From positions 22,060 to 86,059 of the forward strand of contig NZ_JAAXPR010000007.1 of the NCBI RefSeq assembly GCF_012396585.1: a stretch of DNA of 64,000 nt, written 5' to 3'. This DNA comes from Streptococcus ovuberis. Lineage in GTDB: Bacteria > Bacillota > Bacilli > Lactobacillales > Streptococcaceae. The notes beneath the pieces are model-generated. The model worked only from the letters and a program-made list of their open reading frames with translations, was not told where the DNA came from and made no database searches. Both the position numbers and the translations under genes were made by a program. The stretch's first letter is position 1. The number at the start of each line of letters is the position of its first letter. Of the stretch, positions 1 through 8,275 are shown piece by piece.

Positions 1-2
1 AG

Positions 3-569
3 CGAGATGACAATGGCTTAATCACCCTTGCAGGTGGTAAGATTACCGACTATCGCAAAATGGCACAAGGTGCTATGGAGCTGATTATCAAGGTCTTGTC
101 GGAAGAATTTGGTCGCAGCTTCAAGCTGATCAATTCGAAAATTTATCCAGTCTCAGGCGGTGAACTCAACGCCAATAACTTGGAAGCAGAGATTGAAACG
201 CTGGCTCAGCAAGGTTTGACCATTGGTTTGACGCATGAAGAAGCGCTTTACTTGACCAATTTGTATGGCTCTAATGCACCGACGGTTTTCGCTCTGGCAA
301 AAGAGCTTCAAAAAGCAGAAGGTTTGACCCTAGCAGATACACTCTCGCTTCACTATGCTATGCGGTATGAGATGGCGCTCAGCCCAGTTGATTTCTTCCT
401 GCGTCGGACCAACTACATGCTCTTTAAGCGTGAGCAGGTCGATGCCCTTATCCAGCCTGTCTTGGACGAAATGGCTAAGTACTATGGTTGGAGTGCCGAA
501 GAAACAGCTGCACAAAAAGAACACTTGCAGACTACACTAGCCAATAATGACTTGGCACACTTGAAGTAA
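3..569 (+). CDS. glpO: Alpha-glycerophosphate oxidase, C-terminal part
   Basis: Only the last 188 residues lie in the window; the reading frame is open from base 3, so the gene starts upstream. The first visible residues, GLITLAGGKITDYRKMA, are the characteristic C-terminal stretch of FAD-dependent glycerol-3-phosphate oxidases and dehydrogenases. The streptococcal enzyme oxidises glycerol-3-phosphate to dihydroxyacetone phosphate with O2 and makes H2O2. The rest is the helical C-terminal domain. It is followed 21 bases later by the glycerol facilitator gene, the usual end of a glpKOF operon. The choice of oxidase over dehydrogenase rests on streptococcal context. Confidence 0.9.
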   Translation, partial: RDDNGLITLAGGKITDYRKMAQGAMELIIKVLSEEFGRSFKLINSKIYPVSGGELNANNLEAEIETLAQQGLTIGLTHEEALYLTNLYGSNAPTVFALAKELQKAEGLTLADTLSLHYAMRYEMALSPVDFFLRRTNYMLFKREQVDALIQPVLDEMAKYYGWSAEETAAQKEHLQTTLANNDLAHLK

Positions 570-590
570 CAAATAGAAAAGAGAAAAACG

Positions 591-1304
591 ATGTTAATGA
601 ATGAATTAATTGGTGAATTTCTGGGAACAGCCATGCTTGTTCTCCTAGGTAATGGTGTTGTAGCGGGCGTTGTGCTCAATAAGACCAAAAACAATAATGC
701 AGGTTGGATTGTTATCACGATTGGCTGGGCAATGGCTGTAACGATGTCAGTCTTTACTTTCGGAAAATTAACACCGGGTGCCCATTTTAACCCTGCGGTG
801 ACCATTGCTATGGCAGTAGCAGGGAATACGCCTTGGAGCTCTGTTATCCCATATATTATTGCGCAGTTCTTAGGAGCCTTCCTCGGTCAGTTGATCGTTT
901 GGCAAATGTACAAGCCACATTATGATGCGACCGAAGACACTGGTGCTGTTCTAGGCACCTTTGCCACCGGCCCAGCACTTTATGACAAGGCGTCTAACTA
1001 CATCTCTGAAATTGTCGGCACGTTTGTTCTGGTATTTACCATCCTTAGTTTTGGCCTGCAAGAATTGGCTGCGGGCTTGACTCCACTTTTAGTAGGTGGT
1101 TTAGTTCTAGCTATCGGTCTATCCCTTGGTGGGACAACAGGTTATGCTATTAACCCTGCGCGTGACCTTGGGCCTCGTATCGTTCATCACTTCCTACCGC
1201 TCAAACATAAGGGCGACTCTGATTGGGGCTATGCTTTGGTACCAGTCCTTGGCCCAATCATCGGAGCGGTTTTAGCAGCAGTTCTCCATGGTTTGATTTT
1301 CTAA
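591..1304 (+). CDS. glpF: Glycerol uptake facilitator (aquaglyceroporin)
   Basis: This 237-residue protein is a MIP-family channel that lets glycerol diffuse across the membrane. Both pore signature motifs are present: NPA in HFNPAVT at residues 67-69 and NPARD at 188-192. The Asp after the second NPAR is typical of glycerol-conducting GlpF rather than water-only channels. Six hydrophobic segments are visible. The chosen ATG follows a purine-rich stretch (gagaaa). It sits 21 bases after glpO and ends at a clear terminator, so it is probably the last gene of the glp operon. Confidence 0.93.
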   Translation: MLMNELIGEFLGTAMLVLLGNGVVAGVVLNKTKNNNAGWIVITIGWAMAVTMSVFTFGKLTPGAHFNPAVTIAMAVAGNTPWSSVIPYIIAQFLGAFLGQLIVWQMYKPHYDATEDTGAVLGTFATGPALYDKASNYISEIVGTFVLVFTILSFGLQELAAGLTPLLVGGLVLAIGLSLGGTTGYAINPARDLGPRIVHHFLPLKHKGDSDWGYALVPVLGPIIGAVLAAVLHGLIF

Positions 1305-1317
1305 ACGAATCGCAAAG

Positions 1318-1355
1318 CTGTCTATCTTATATTAGATGGACAGTTTTCTTGTTTT
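1318..1355 (+). terminator. Rho-independent terminator of the glp operon
   Basis: A 10-bp stem (ctgtctatct with agatggacag, one G-U pair) closes a six-base loop and is followed by ttttcttgtttt. It lies 14 bases after the glpF stop codon. Confidence 0.85.
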
Positions 1356-1460
1356 GCTGGATAATAGTGAGACTTTTCAGGAGTAGGTCAGATGGAAATC
1401 AGCACTGCTGCTAGAATTAGTATAGGTCAGACATTTTTGAAGTGATCCGATTCTAGGCAT

Positions 1461-1510
1461 AAAAACAGTTAACCGTTCGCTCTACAGGTATAACAGAGCG
1501 AACGGTTAAC
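1461..1510 (-). terminator. Perfect 16-bp inverted repeat, minus-strand terminator
   Basis: The arms gttaaccgttcgctct (1468-1483) and its exact complement (1495-1510) enclose an 11-base loop. Read on the minus strand the stem is followed by TGTTTTT, so it works as a terminator for the TetR-type remnant that ends at 1548. On the plus strand the T-run is poor. Confidence 0.7.
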
Positions 1511-1547
1511 GGTTTTGGTTTGGAATGCTTTAGGCAAAATGATTTTA

Positions 1548-1707
1548 TCAAATATTGATGGATTGATAGAGGATATCCGCTAACATTTTAGGGGGTTCCT
1601 CGTAATCGTTGCGTATCCATGTAAAGATAGTTCTTAAAATCGTATTGACGTAATATTCGAGAGCGTACTTAGCTGGAATTCTGTAAGCCTTTTCCAACTG
1701 TAAGTTG
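1548..1707 (-). pseudogene. TetR-family regulator, 3' fragment cut by the IS element
   Basis: Read on the minus strand, the bases next to the IS end are open and give about 52 residues, with stretches such as AYRIPAKYALEYYVNTILRT and IFTWIRNDYEEPPKMLADIL, then a stop. The pattern (amphipathic helices, FTWIRND, PPKMLADIL) resembles the C-terminal ligand domain of TetR-type regulators of the DhaS/TetR_C type. The N-terminal helix-turn-helix half was not found on the other side of the IS, so insertion was probably accompanied by deletion. The family call is by eye only. Its own terminator is still in place downstream. Confidence 0.55.
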
Positions 1708-1726
1708 AGAACCTGTATTCACAAAA

Positions 1727-2263
1727 TTATAGAGCCCTTAAAAGACAACTAATATGAGATAGTTTTATAAAAGCCACCTCTGACGATACGGATTTTTCAA
1801 CATCCTTGGCTAATCTTCGAGAGTGGTTCAACCAAGCCAAAGTTCGCTCAACAACCCAAGGTTTGGGAATGATTTGCCAGCTACCTTTGATTTTTTCAGA
1901 AATATCTACTGGGCAGCCAAACTCCTCAATCATCATCTCTTCAAAACTTTTCCGATAACCAGCATCAGCTGAAAAAGCCTTGATGGTCGGACATTGTACC
2001 ATCACTTTACGAGCCACTAAAATGCCTGATGTTGTGTCGTGTAAATTAGCTGCATGAACCACCACATCAAGAAGATTGCCCATTGTATCAACAACGATGT
2101 GGCGCTTCCTCCCTTTGACTTTTTTACCGCCATCAATCCCACGTTCCTCTGCAACATCTGTTGTTTTGACGCTTTGAGAATCAATGATAGCATAGGTTGG
2201 AGTAGGTGCTCTATCAGCTTTCAGTCGCTTTTTTAAACCAGTTCCGTCAAAATGGTGTCCCAC
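1727..2263 (-). CDS. IS5-family transposase, second frame (orfB, DDE domain)
   Basis: This 178-residue frame carries the catalytic DDE core: the first Asp in YAIIDSQSVK, the second in FSADAGYRK and the Glu in VVERTLAWLNHSRRL. These match DDE transposases of the IS427 group. It overlaps orfA by about 30 bases in the -1 frame. Its GTG start is only nominal, since translation probably enters from orfA. The C-terminus reaches the left inverted repeat, as is usual for these small elements. Confidence 0.82.
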   Translation of the reverse strand: MGHHFDGTGLKKRLKADRAPTPTYAIIDSQSVKTTDVAEERGIDGGKKVKGRKRHIVVDTMGNLLDVVVHAANLHDTTSGILVARKVMVQCPTIKAFSADAGYRKSFEEMMIEEFGCPVDISEKIKGSWQIIPKPWVVERTLAWLNHSRRLAKDVEKSVSSEVAFIKLSHISCLLRAL

Positions 2264-2484
2264 AAGCTGCTCTCCTTGGCAAGACGAAAGACACTCCAGA
2301 CAGTTGGGTAAGGAGGGAAATCATGAGGGAGCATGCGCCATTGGCAGCCTGTTTTAGTGATATACAAGGTTGCATTGACGAGTTCTCGTTTAGACCATTT
2401 ATAGGTGCGGTGTTTGGAGAAATAGGGTTCAAGTTGAGCCCATTCTTGATCGGTTAAATCGGTATCATATGCTTTTCGTGCCAT
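2233..2484 (-). CDS. IS5-family transposase, first frame (orfA)
   Basis: This 83-residue frame is the N-terminal DUF4096-like part of an IS5-type transposase, with DLTDQEWAQLEPYF near the start and the GCQWRMLPHDFPPY motif in the middle. It stops at a TAA just where the second frame has TTAAAAAAG. In this IS group the two frames are usually joined by ribosomal frameshifting in a short overlap. The stop here falls at the start of the A-run, so the element may be active by frameshift or may be broken. Confidence 0.8.
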   Translation of the reverse strand: MARKAYDTDLTDQEWAQLEPYFSKHRTYKWSKRELVNATLYITKTGCQWRMLPHDFPPYPTVWSVFRLAKESSLWDTILTELV

Positions 2485-2562
2485 ATCTTTAGTTTAACAT
2501 TTTTTTGTGAATACAGGTTCTTACAGTGATAACTCGTGAAAATGTAACATTCTTGAAACTCT

Positions 2563-2604
2563 AAAAAAAGAGGTATAAGCAAAAGAAAGCTATATCTCTT
2601 TTTT
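2563..2604. terminator. Bidirectional terminator-like hairpin
   Basis: An aaaaaagaggtata arm pairs with tatatctctttttt around a gc-closed loop, with A-run on one side and T-run on the other. It lies just outside the IS right end. The rest of the 2522-2956 stretch holds no gene I can recognise, only the metG promoter near its end. Confidence 0.6.
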
Positions 2605-2898
2605 ATCAATAGGAAAGATTTGGGTATTCAGGGTAGTCACATGTAGAAAATCATTTGTTGAAAAACTTTTGAAACTGTTAAAACCTCAATTTTTTAGATG
2701 TTTCGAAAGAGTTTACTCAAACATATTTGTCTTATCTTCTTGGCAATAGCGCTTGAAAAAATGGCTTTCTTTAAGCACTGTTCTTGAACCCTAACTGTTC
2801 AGGATAATTTTCTGTCTTTCAGAAATTGATTAGGAATTTTTTCTTCATACGTACGGTGTGATTAGCATTAACATTAACTAGAGTAGGATTCATTTTTA

Positions 2899-2907
2899 TG
2901 GTATAAT
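2899..2907 (+). promoter_or_regulatory. Extended -10 promoter of metG
   Basis: TGGTATAAT stands 49 bases before the metG ATG. The -35 position has no good match, so the extended -10 probably does the work. The leader is about 43 bases, too short for a T-box. Confidence 0.65.
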
Positions 2908-2956
2908 GGAGTGTTACTAAAACGGCCTCTCATTTGGGCTTAGAAGGACGAAGAAC

Positions 2957-4951
2957 ATGACTGAAAAGAATTTTTACATTACCACCCCGATTTACTACCC
3001 GTCTGGGAAGCTCCATATCGGTTCGGCCTATACGACCATCGCTTGCGATGTGCAGGCCCGCTACAAGCGTCTCATGGGCTACGATGTCTACTACCTGACT
3101 GGTCTTGACGAGCATGGTCAAAAGATTGAAGCCAAGGCAGCTGAGGCTGGTCTGGCTCCCCAGTCTTATGTGGATGGCATGGCAGAAGGCGTTGAGAAGC
3201 TCTGGGACCTGCTAGACATCTCCCACGATGTCTTCTACCGCACGACCAATCCAGAACACGAAAAGGCTGTTCAACGGATTTTTGACAAACTCTTAGCCCA
3301 AGACGATATCTACCTGGGTGAGTATTCTGGCTGGTACTCCGTATCAGACGAGGAGTTCTTCACAGAAAGTCAATTAACAGAAGTTTTCCGTGACGAAAAC
3401 GGTAAAGTGACAGGCGGTATCGCTCCGTCTGGCCACGAAGTCGAATGGGTGTCAGAAGAGTCTTATTTCTTCCGTATGGGCAAATATGCTGATCGCCTCT
3501 TGGCCTTTTACAAGGAAAATCCTGATTTTATCACCCCAAATAGTCGGATGAACGAGATGATCAAAAACTTCATCGAGCCAGGTCTGGAAGACTTGGCGGT
3601 GTCACGGACCAGCTTTACCTGGGGCATTAAAGTTCCAAATAATCCGAAACACGTGGTCTATGTCTGGTTGGATGCCCTCTTTAACTACATGACAGCTCTT
3701 GGTTTAGAAAATGATTTGGAAAACCGTTTGGACAAATTCTGGCCAGCTGACATTCACATGGTTGGTAAGGATATCTTACGGTTCCACAGTATTTACTGGC
3801 CAATCTTCCTCATGGCACTTGACTTGCCCTTGCCAAAGCGCTTGGTCGCTCATGGCTGGTACGTTATGCAAGATGGCAAGATGTCTAAGTCAAAAGGTAA
3901 CGTGGTTTACCCAGAAATGCTGGTGGAGCGCTACGGTTTAGACCCGCTTCGCTATTACCTCATGCGTAGCCTTCCGGTCGGTTCTGACGGAACCTTTACG
4001 CCAGAAGACTACGTTGGTCGGATCAACTATGAGTTGGCCAATGACCTTGGAAACCTCCTCAATCGGACAGTTGCGATGATCAACAAGTACTTTGACGGAA
4101 AAGTACCAAGCCTGTCTGCTGGTCAGACGGACTTTGACGCCGACTTAGAAGCTACGGCGACACAAGTTATCTCAGACTACCACAAGTACATGGACTTGGT
4201 CGACTACCCACGTGCTCTTGAGGCTGTTTGGAGCTTGATTGCCCGCACCAACAAATATATTGATGAGACCGCTCCTTGGGTGCTGGCAAAAGATGCAGAC
4301 CAAAAAGGCAACCTTGGCTCTGTCATGGCGCATTTAGCGGAAAGCTTGCGCGTAGTTGCTCATTTAATCGCGCCATTCATGATGGAAACAGCAACCGGCA
4401 TCGTTAGCCAATTGGGCCTCGGTGACGTTGAAGCGATGGAGAATCTAACTTTTGGTCAGTTCCCAGAAGGCGTGACAGTGGTGGCCAAAGGGACCCCAAT
4501 CTTCCCACGTCTCGATATGGATGAAGAAATTGCCTACATCAAGGACCAAATGGCTGCTGGTAAACCTGCAACCGAAAAAGAATGGGTGCCAGAAGAGGTT
4601 GAATTGGTCCTTAACAAGCCTGAAATCAAGTTTGAAGATTTTGACCAGATCGAAATCCGTGTGGCAGAAGTCATCGACTGTCAAAAAGTTGAGGGGTCTG
4701 ATAAATTACTTCAATTCCGACTGGATGCAGGAGATGCCGAACACCGTCAAATCTTGTCTGGCATTGCCAACTTTTATCCAAATCCAGAAGCATTGATCGG
4801 TCTCAAAGTCCAGATTGTAGCCAATCTCAAACCTCGTAAAATGATGAAAAAATACGTCAGCCAAGGCATGATTCTCTCTGCAGAACATGACGGCAACTTA
4901 ACCCTCTTAACTGTTGACCCATCTGTGCCAAACGGCAGTGTGATTGGGTAG
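2957..4951 (+). CDS. metG: Methionine--tRNA ligase
   Basis: This 664-residue class I synthetase charges tRNA-Met in the cytoplasm. The ATP-binding HIGH motif appears as LHIGSAYT (residues 19-26) and the KMSKS loop is exact at 308-312. The C-terminal ~100 residues, from about 561 ([11 protein letters not shown]), form the OB-fold tRNA-binding domain of dimeric MetRS. The start follows aaggacg at good spacing. It lacks a zinc-knuckle four-Cys cluster, as expected for the bacterial Gram-positive form. The next gene begins five bases after the stop and is probably co-transcribed. Confidence 0.97.
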   Translation: MTEKNFYITTPIYYPSGKLHIGSAYTTIACDVQARYKRLMGYDVYYLTGLDEHGQKIEAKAAEAGLAPQSYVDGMAEGVEKLWDLLDISHDVFYRTTNPEHEKAVQRIFDKLLAQDDIYLGEYSGWYSVSDEEFFTESQLTEVFRDENGKVTGGIAPSGHEVEWVSEESYFFRMGKYADRLLAFYKENPDFITPNSRMNEMIKNFIEPGLEDLAVSRTSFTWGIKVPNNPKHVVYVWLDALFNYMTALGLENDLENRLDKFWPADIHMVGKDILRFHSIYWPIFLMALDLPLPKRLVAHGWYVMQDGKMSKSKGNVVYPEMLVERYGLDPLRYYLMRSLPVGSDGTFTPEDYVGRINYELANDLGNLLNRTVAMINKYFDGKVPSLSAGQTDFDADLEATATQVISDYHKYMDLVDYPRALEAVWSLIARTNKYIDETAPWVLAKDADQKGNLGSVMAHLAESLRVVAHLIAPFMMETATGIVSQLGLGDVEAMENLTFGQFPEGVTVVAKGTPIFPRLDMDEEIAYIKDQMAAGKPATEKEWVPEEVELVLNKPEIKFEDFDQIEIRVAEVIDCQKVEGSDKLLQFRLDAGDAEHRQILSGIANFYPNPEALIGLKVQIVANLKPRKMMKKYVSQGMILSAEHDGNLTLLTVDPSVPNGSVIG

Positions 4952-4956
4952 GAAAC

Positions 4957-5529
4957 ATGAAACTTTTGCTTTTAGGGGATAGTTTGTTTGCCCGTTGTGA
5001 GGGCAAACAAATTCCCCATATAGAATATTCTCTCCATCAGCTAGCTACTGATCTGAGCATCGAGAACTGGGCGGTGCCAGGGGATAACTCCTTTGATTTG
5101 TTGGCGCACTTGGTTGAGCGGAAGTTGCCAGATTGTGATCGAGTAGTGGTTTTTATTGGGGCCAATGATTTAGCTCAGCACAAGCAAGTGTTTTTGGGAG
5201 AGTACCAGGCCAACTTGGGCCTGATTGTTCAAGAGCTGAAAAAGCAGTTCTCTTCGGAGCAGATTCTTCTGATGACACCTGCGCCGGTTGACGAGAAAAA
5301 ACAAGTCTATCGAACCAACCGCTTGGTCGCTCTCTATGGGGAAGTGGTCAAAAAGATGGCTTGTCAAGAAGGGGTCGACTTGCTAGATACAGTCGCTCTT
5401 TTTGATGGGCAGGCATTGCCAGTTTCGGACTTACTCAAGGGCCAGCTGGATGATGGGGTGCACTTTGGTAGCCTAGCTTATGGCCTCTTGGCAGAAGGGA
5501 TATTAGCAAGGATTCTTGAACGAACATAG
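4957..5529 (+). CDS. SGNH/GDSL-family hydrolase
   Basis: This 190-residue protein has the four SGNH blocks: GDSLFA near residue 8, VPGDNSFD, FIGANDLAQ and, near the C-terminus, DDGVHFGSLAYG with the catalytic Asp-His pair. No signal peptide is visible, so it is probably a cytoplasmic esterase or lipase-like enzyme. The substrate cannot be read from sequence. It lies five bases after metG with no terminator between, as in several streptococci, and is likely carried by metG read-through. Confidence 0.85.
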   Translation: MKLLLLGDSLFARCEGKQIPHIEYSLHQLATDLSIENWAVPGDNSFDLLAHLVERKLPDCDRVVVFIGANDLAQHKQVFLGEYQANLGLIVQELKKQFSSEQILLMTPAPVDEKKQVYRTNRLVALYGEVVKKMACQEGVDLLDTVALFDGQALPVSDLLKGQLDDGVHFGSLAYGLLAEGILARILERT

Positions 5530-5727
5530 ACCCTGTAACGTTCGTGTCTTCCTCAAGTGACCGGTTATAGTTCCTCATTCAAGGCCATTTTTTCGGATAT
5601 TCAATAGGCTTGAAAAAAGAGTAGACTTAACTGCTCCAGTCAAGCGTTCTGCTAGTGGATACAGGTTCTCAATTTTCAGCAGGTTGCCTTAGAGGTGACC
5701 TGTTTTCTCAAGACAGAAAGGTATGGT

Positions 5728-6423
5728 ATGCATAAAATTTTATTGGTAGAAGATGATCCGACGATCAGTAACTTGGTCAAGAAAAACTTAGAGCAGTGGG
5801 GCTTTGATGTAATAGATATAGCTGATTTCACCCAAGTTTTACAGGTTTTTACTCAGACGGAGCCTCATTTAGTTCTATTAGATTTGACCCTACCTTTCTT
5901 CAATGGCTATTACTGGTGTCAGGAAATCCGCAAGCTATCAAAAGTTCCGATTGTCTTTTTATCCTCGCATGACCAGGCGATGGACATTGTCATGGCTATC
6001 AATATGGGGGCGGATGATTATGTGACCAAACCTTTTGAAATGACTGTGCTCTTGGCTAAAATTCAAGGGATTTTGCGACGGTCTTATGAGTTTGCCGGAG
6101 AAGGTGATGCTAGTTTACTGGATTACCAAGGGGTCGTGTTGGACTTAAAAACCGCTCAGCTTCGCTACCAAGGACAGGCTTTTGACCTGACGAAAAATGA
6201 ATTTCAGGTGATCCAGGTCTTGTGGCGTCACGGGCAAGAAGTCGTCAGTCGTGAGGAGTTGATGCAGGCGCTTTGGCATAGCGATGTCTTTATTGATGAT
6301 AATACGTTAACGGTTAATATGACCCGGCTGCGCAAGAAATTGAGAGATATTGGTTTGGGTGATCTGATCGTGACTAAGAAAGGATTGGGCTATTGTCTGG
6401 CCAAACTGGAGGAAAGAGAGTGA
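5728..6423 (+). CDS. OmpR-family response regulator, BceR-like
   Basis: The 231-residue regulator has a receiver domain with the acidic pocket E8-D9-D10, phospho-acceptor Asp52 (LVLLDLTLPFFNG) and the VTKPFE lysine, then a winged-helix OmpR domain ending in GLGYCL. I chose the ATG at 5728 because it gives the standard MHKILLVEDD start and follows agaaagg; an in-frame ATG 33 bases upstream has no ribosome site. The stop overlaps the kinase start (TGATG). With the kinase and ABC pair it forms a Bce-type antimicrobial-peptide response module. Confidence 0.9.
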   Translation: MHKILLVEDDPTISNLVKKNLEQWGFDVIDIADFTQVLQVFTQTEPHLVLLDLTLPFFNGYYWCQEIRKLSKVPIVFLSSHDQAMDIVMAINMGADDYVTKPFEMTVLLAKIQGILRRSYEFAGEGDASLLDYQGVVLDLKTAQLRYQGQAFDLTKNEFQVIQVLWRHGQEVVSREELMQALWHSDVFIDDNTLTVNMTRLRKKLRDIGLGDLIVTKKGLGYCLAKLEERE

Positions 6424-7394
6424 TGCAGCGATTTTTAAACGCTTATTTACGGTCGCGTTTCTTATGGATAGGGAGTGCTGTGTCAGTAGTTTTCTGTCTA
6501 TTCCTCTTTTCAAAGGTCTTTGAAGCTGTACAAGACCTCCTTATCTATCAATTGAGCCTTATTGTCCTAATGATTTCCGTGGTAGTTAGCATGGATATAG
6601 CGAGGGAATGGCGTAAATTTCGAGACAGTCAAGAGAATCGGTTACTGGATGAAGCCTTTTTAAGTCCAAGTGAAAGGGTCCTTCAAAGCCAATTGAAGGC
6701 TAAACAAGAAGAACTCAAGATGATGCAACTTCGGACAAGAAAAAATCAAGAAGAGACGATGGATTATTTTACCCTATGGGCACATCAGATTAAAATTCCT
6801 CTGACAGCAAGCAACCTTCTCTTGAAAGAATTAAAGAAAGAGCCGAACGTCAAACAATTAGAGCAGGAATTGTTCCGCCTAGGACAATACGCAGATATGG
6901 CTATGGCCTACTTGCGGTTGGAGAGTTTCCATGAGGACTTGGTGTTGGAGAAGGAGGATGTCCATGTCTTGGTTCGAGAGGTCTTGAAAAAATTTACACT
7001 CTTTTTCATTCGCAACTCCCTTCGTTTGGAATTTGCTGATTTTGAATACTGGGTCGTGACTGATCGCAAATGGCTCATGGTGGTGCTTGAGCAGGTCTTA
7101 TCCAATGCTATCAAATACACACGATCCGGCACCATTTCGATCTATATGAAAGGGGATACTCTCGTCATTGCAGATACGGGTATAGGGATTCAAGTCAGTG
7201 ATGTGCAGCGTGTCTTTGAACGCGGTTTTTCAGGATTTAACGGCCGTGTGAACCAACAGTCATCCGGCCTAGGGCTTTATCTCTCTAAAACCATTATGGA
7301 AAAATTAGGACACCAGATTGAATTGACTTCTCAAGTTGGTCAAGGAACGCAAGTAAAACTGCATTTTCCACAACAAAGTCTGGCTCAAGATTGA
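6423..7394 (+). CDS. Intramembrane-sensing histidine kinase, BceS-like
   Basis: The 323-residue kinase has two N-terminal membrane helices (about 12-30 and 40-58) with almost no extracellular loop, the layout of BceS kinases that sense through their partner ABC transporter. His121 in WAHQIKIPLTAS is the phosphorylation site, with an N box in LSNAIKYTRSG and G boxes ADTGIGI and SSGLGLYL. The ATG shares a base with the regulator stop and follows ggaaagag; an upstream in-frame ATG lies inside the regulator gene. Confidence 0.9.
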   Translation: MQRFLNAYLRSRFLWIGSAVSVVFCLFLFSKVFEAVQDLLIYQLSLIVLMISVVVSMDIAREWRKFRDSQENRLLDEAFLSPSERVLQSQLKAKQEELKMMQLRTRKNQEETMDYFTLWAHQIKIPLTASNLLLKELKKEPNVKQLEQELFRLGQYADMAMAYLRLESFHEDLVLEKEDVHVLVREVLKKFTLFFIRNSLRLEFADFEYWVVTDRKWLMVVLEQVLSNAIKYTRSGTISIYMKGDTLVIADTGIGIQVSDVQRVFERGFSGFNGRVNQQSSGLGLYLSKTIMEKLGHQIELTSQVGQGTQVKLHFPQQSLAQD

Positions 7395-7397
7395 TAC

Positions 7398-7413
7398 CTT
7401 ACAAAATTGTAAG
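7398..7413. promoter_or_regulatory. Palindrome upstream of the ABC genes, possible regulator site
   Basis: CTTACAA-AA-TTGTAAG is a perfect 7-2-7 inverted repeat, four bases after the kinase stop and about 105 bases before the ABC start. Bce-type regulators bind inverted repeats ahead of their transporter genes, so this is a candidate site. The best -10 near it is TAGTAT at 7472-7477; no good -35 was seen. Confidence 0.5.
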
Positions 7414-7518
7414 AATAGACGGACAAAATGAAAGGTAAAGTTAAGGTAAGAACTCCGAAGATAAGGTAGACTAGTATCAGAACGATGGGAAATCCCCAAA
7501 TGAGAAAAGGAGAATCTT

Positions 7519-8274
7519 ATGCCACTTTTAGATGTACAGCATATTCAAAAAATCTACAAAACACGGTTTTCCAGTAACCAAGTAGAGGCCCTAAAAGACA
7601 TTCATTTCACGGTTGACGAGGGCGAATACGTCGCCATCATGGGGGAATCTGGCTCAGGGAAATCGACCCTGCTCAACATCCTAGCCATGTTGGATACACC
7701 AACTGCAGGACAAGTCTTGCTCAATGGAATGGACACCCAGTCCATTAAAGCAAAAGAGGCTTCCGCTTTTCGGCGGGAAAAGTTGGGATTTGTGTTTCAA
7801 GATTTTAATTTGCTGGATACGCTCTCTGTTAAAGACAATGTTCTTTTGCCCTTGGTTTTGTCGCGTCGGCCGATTGGAGAGATGACCAAGCGGCTTCTAG
7901 AAGTTCTCAATATGCTTGGGATTGCTAGCCTTAAGGACAAAATGCCTTACGAATTATCTGGTGGCCAGAAGCAGCGGGTAGCCGTAGCGCGTGCTATTAT
8001 TAGTAAACCTGAAATCCTTCTGGCGGATGAGCCGACTGGAGCTCTAGATTCCAAATCCTCAGCCACCCTCTTGGATGTTTTTGAGACCATCAACCAGACA
8101 GGGCAAACCATCCTTATGGTGACCCATTCAACCAGTGCAGCCAGCCGGGCTAACCGTGTCCTCTTTATCAAGGATGGTAGACTCTACAATCAAATTTTCC
8201 GTGGTGACAAGACGGAACGCCAAATGTTCCAGCAGATTTCAGATACCTTAACCGTTATGGCAGGAGGTGAGTAG
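7519..8274 (+). CDS. ABC transporter ATP-binding protein, BceA-like
   Basis: The 251-residue ATPase has Walker A GESGSGKST (about 41-49), Q-loop FVFQDFNLLD, signature LSGGQKQRVAVARA, Walker B ILLADEPTGALD and H-loop VTHS. It belongs to the MacB/LolD-BceA group. A strong aaaaggaga site precedes the ATG. The permease starts one base after its stop. With the permease it probably removes cell-wall-active peptides (bacitracin or lantibiotic type) from lipid II cycle targets; which drug is not readable from sequence. Confidence 0.93.
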   Translation: MPLLDVQHIQKIYKTRFSSNQVEALKDIHFTVDEGEYVAIMGESGSGKSTLLNILAMLDTPTAGQVLLNGMDTQSIKAKEASAFRREKLGFVFQDFNLLDTLSVKDNVLLPLVLSRRPIGEMTKRLLEVLNMLGIASLKDKMPYELSGGQKQRVAVARAIISKPEILLADEPTGALDSKSSATLLDVFETINQTGQTILMVTHSTSAASRANRVLFIKDGRLYNQIFRGDKTERQMFQQISDTLTVMAGGE

Positions 8275-8275
8275 C

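Larger units (their letters stand above)
1708..2521 (-). mobile_element. IS5-family insertion sequence (IS1381/IS427-like)
   Basis: The 19-bp terminal inverted repeat agaacctgtattcacaaaa at 1708-1726 matches its complement at 2503-2521. Between them lie two overlapping minus-strand transposase frames, making an element of about 814 bp. No clear target-site duplication is visible: the flanking bases are gttg on the left and tac on the right. The flanks instead share an inverted actgtaag/cttacagt, which may be part of the target. The element separates the TetR-type fragment from whatever preceded it. Confidence 0.88.

Noticed and set aside
2899..2957. T-box riboswitch before metG
   Set aside because: The leader from the -10 box is about 43 bases, too short for a T-box, and no specifier stem is present.
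5521..5560. Terminator after the SGNH hydrolase
   Set aside because: Only a five- to six-base stem (cgaac/gttcg) without a T-run; too weak to report.
5695..5727. Upstream ATG for the response regulator
   Set aside because: It adds 11 residues absent from the family and lacks a ribosome site; ATG 5728 gives the normal start.
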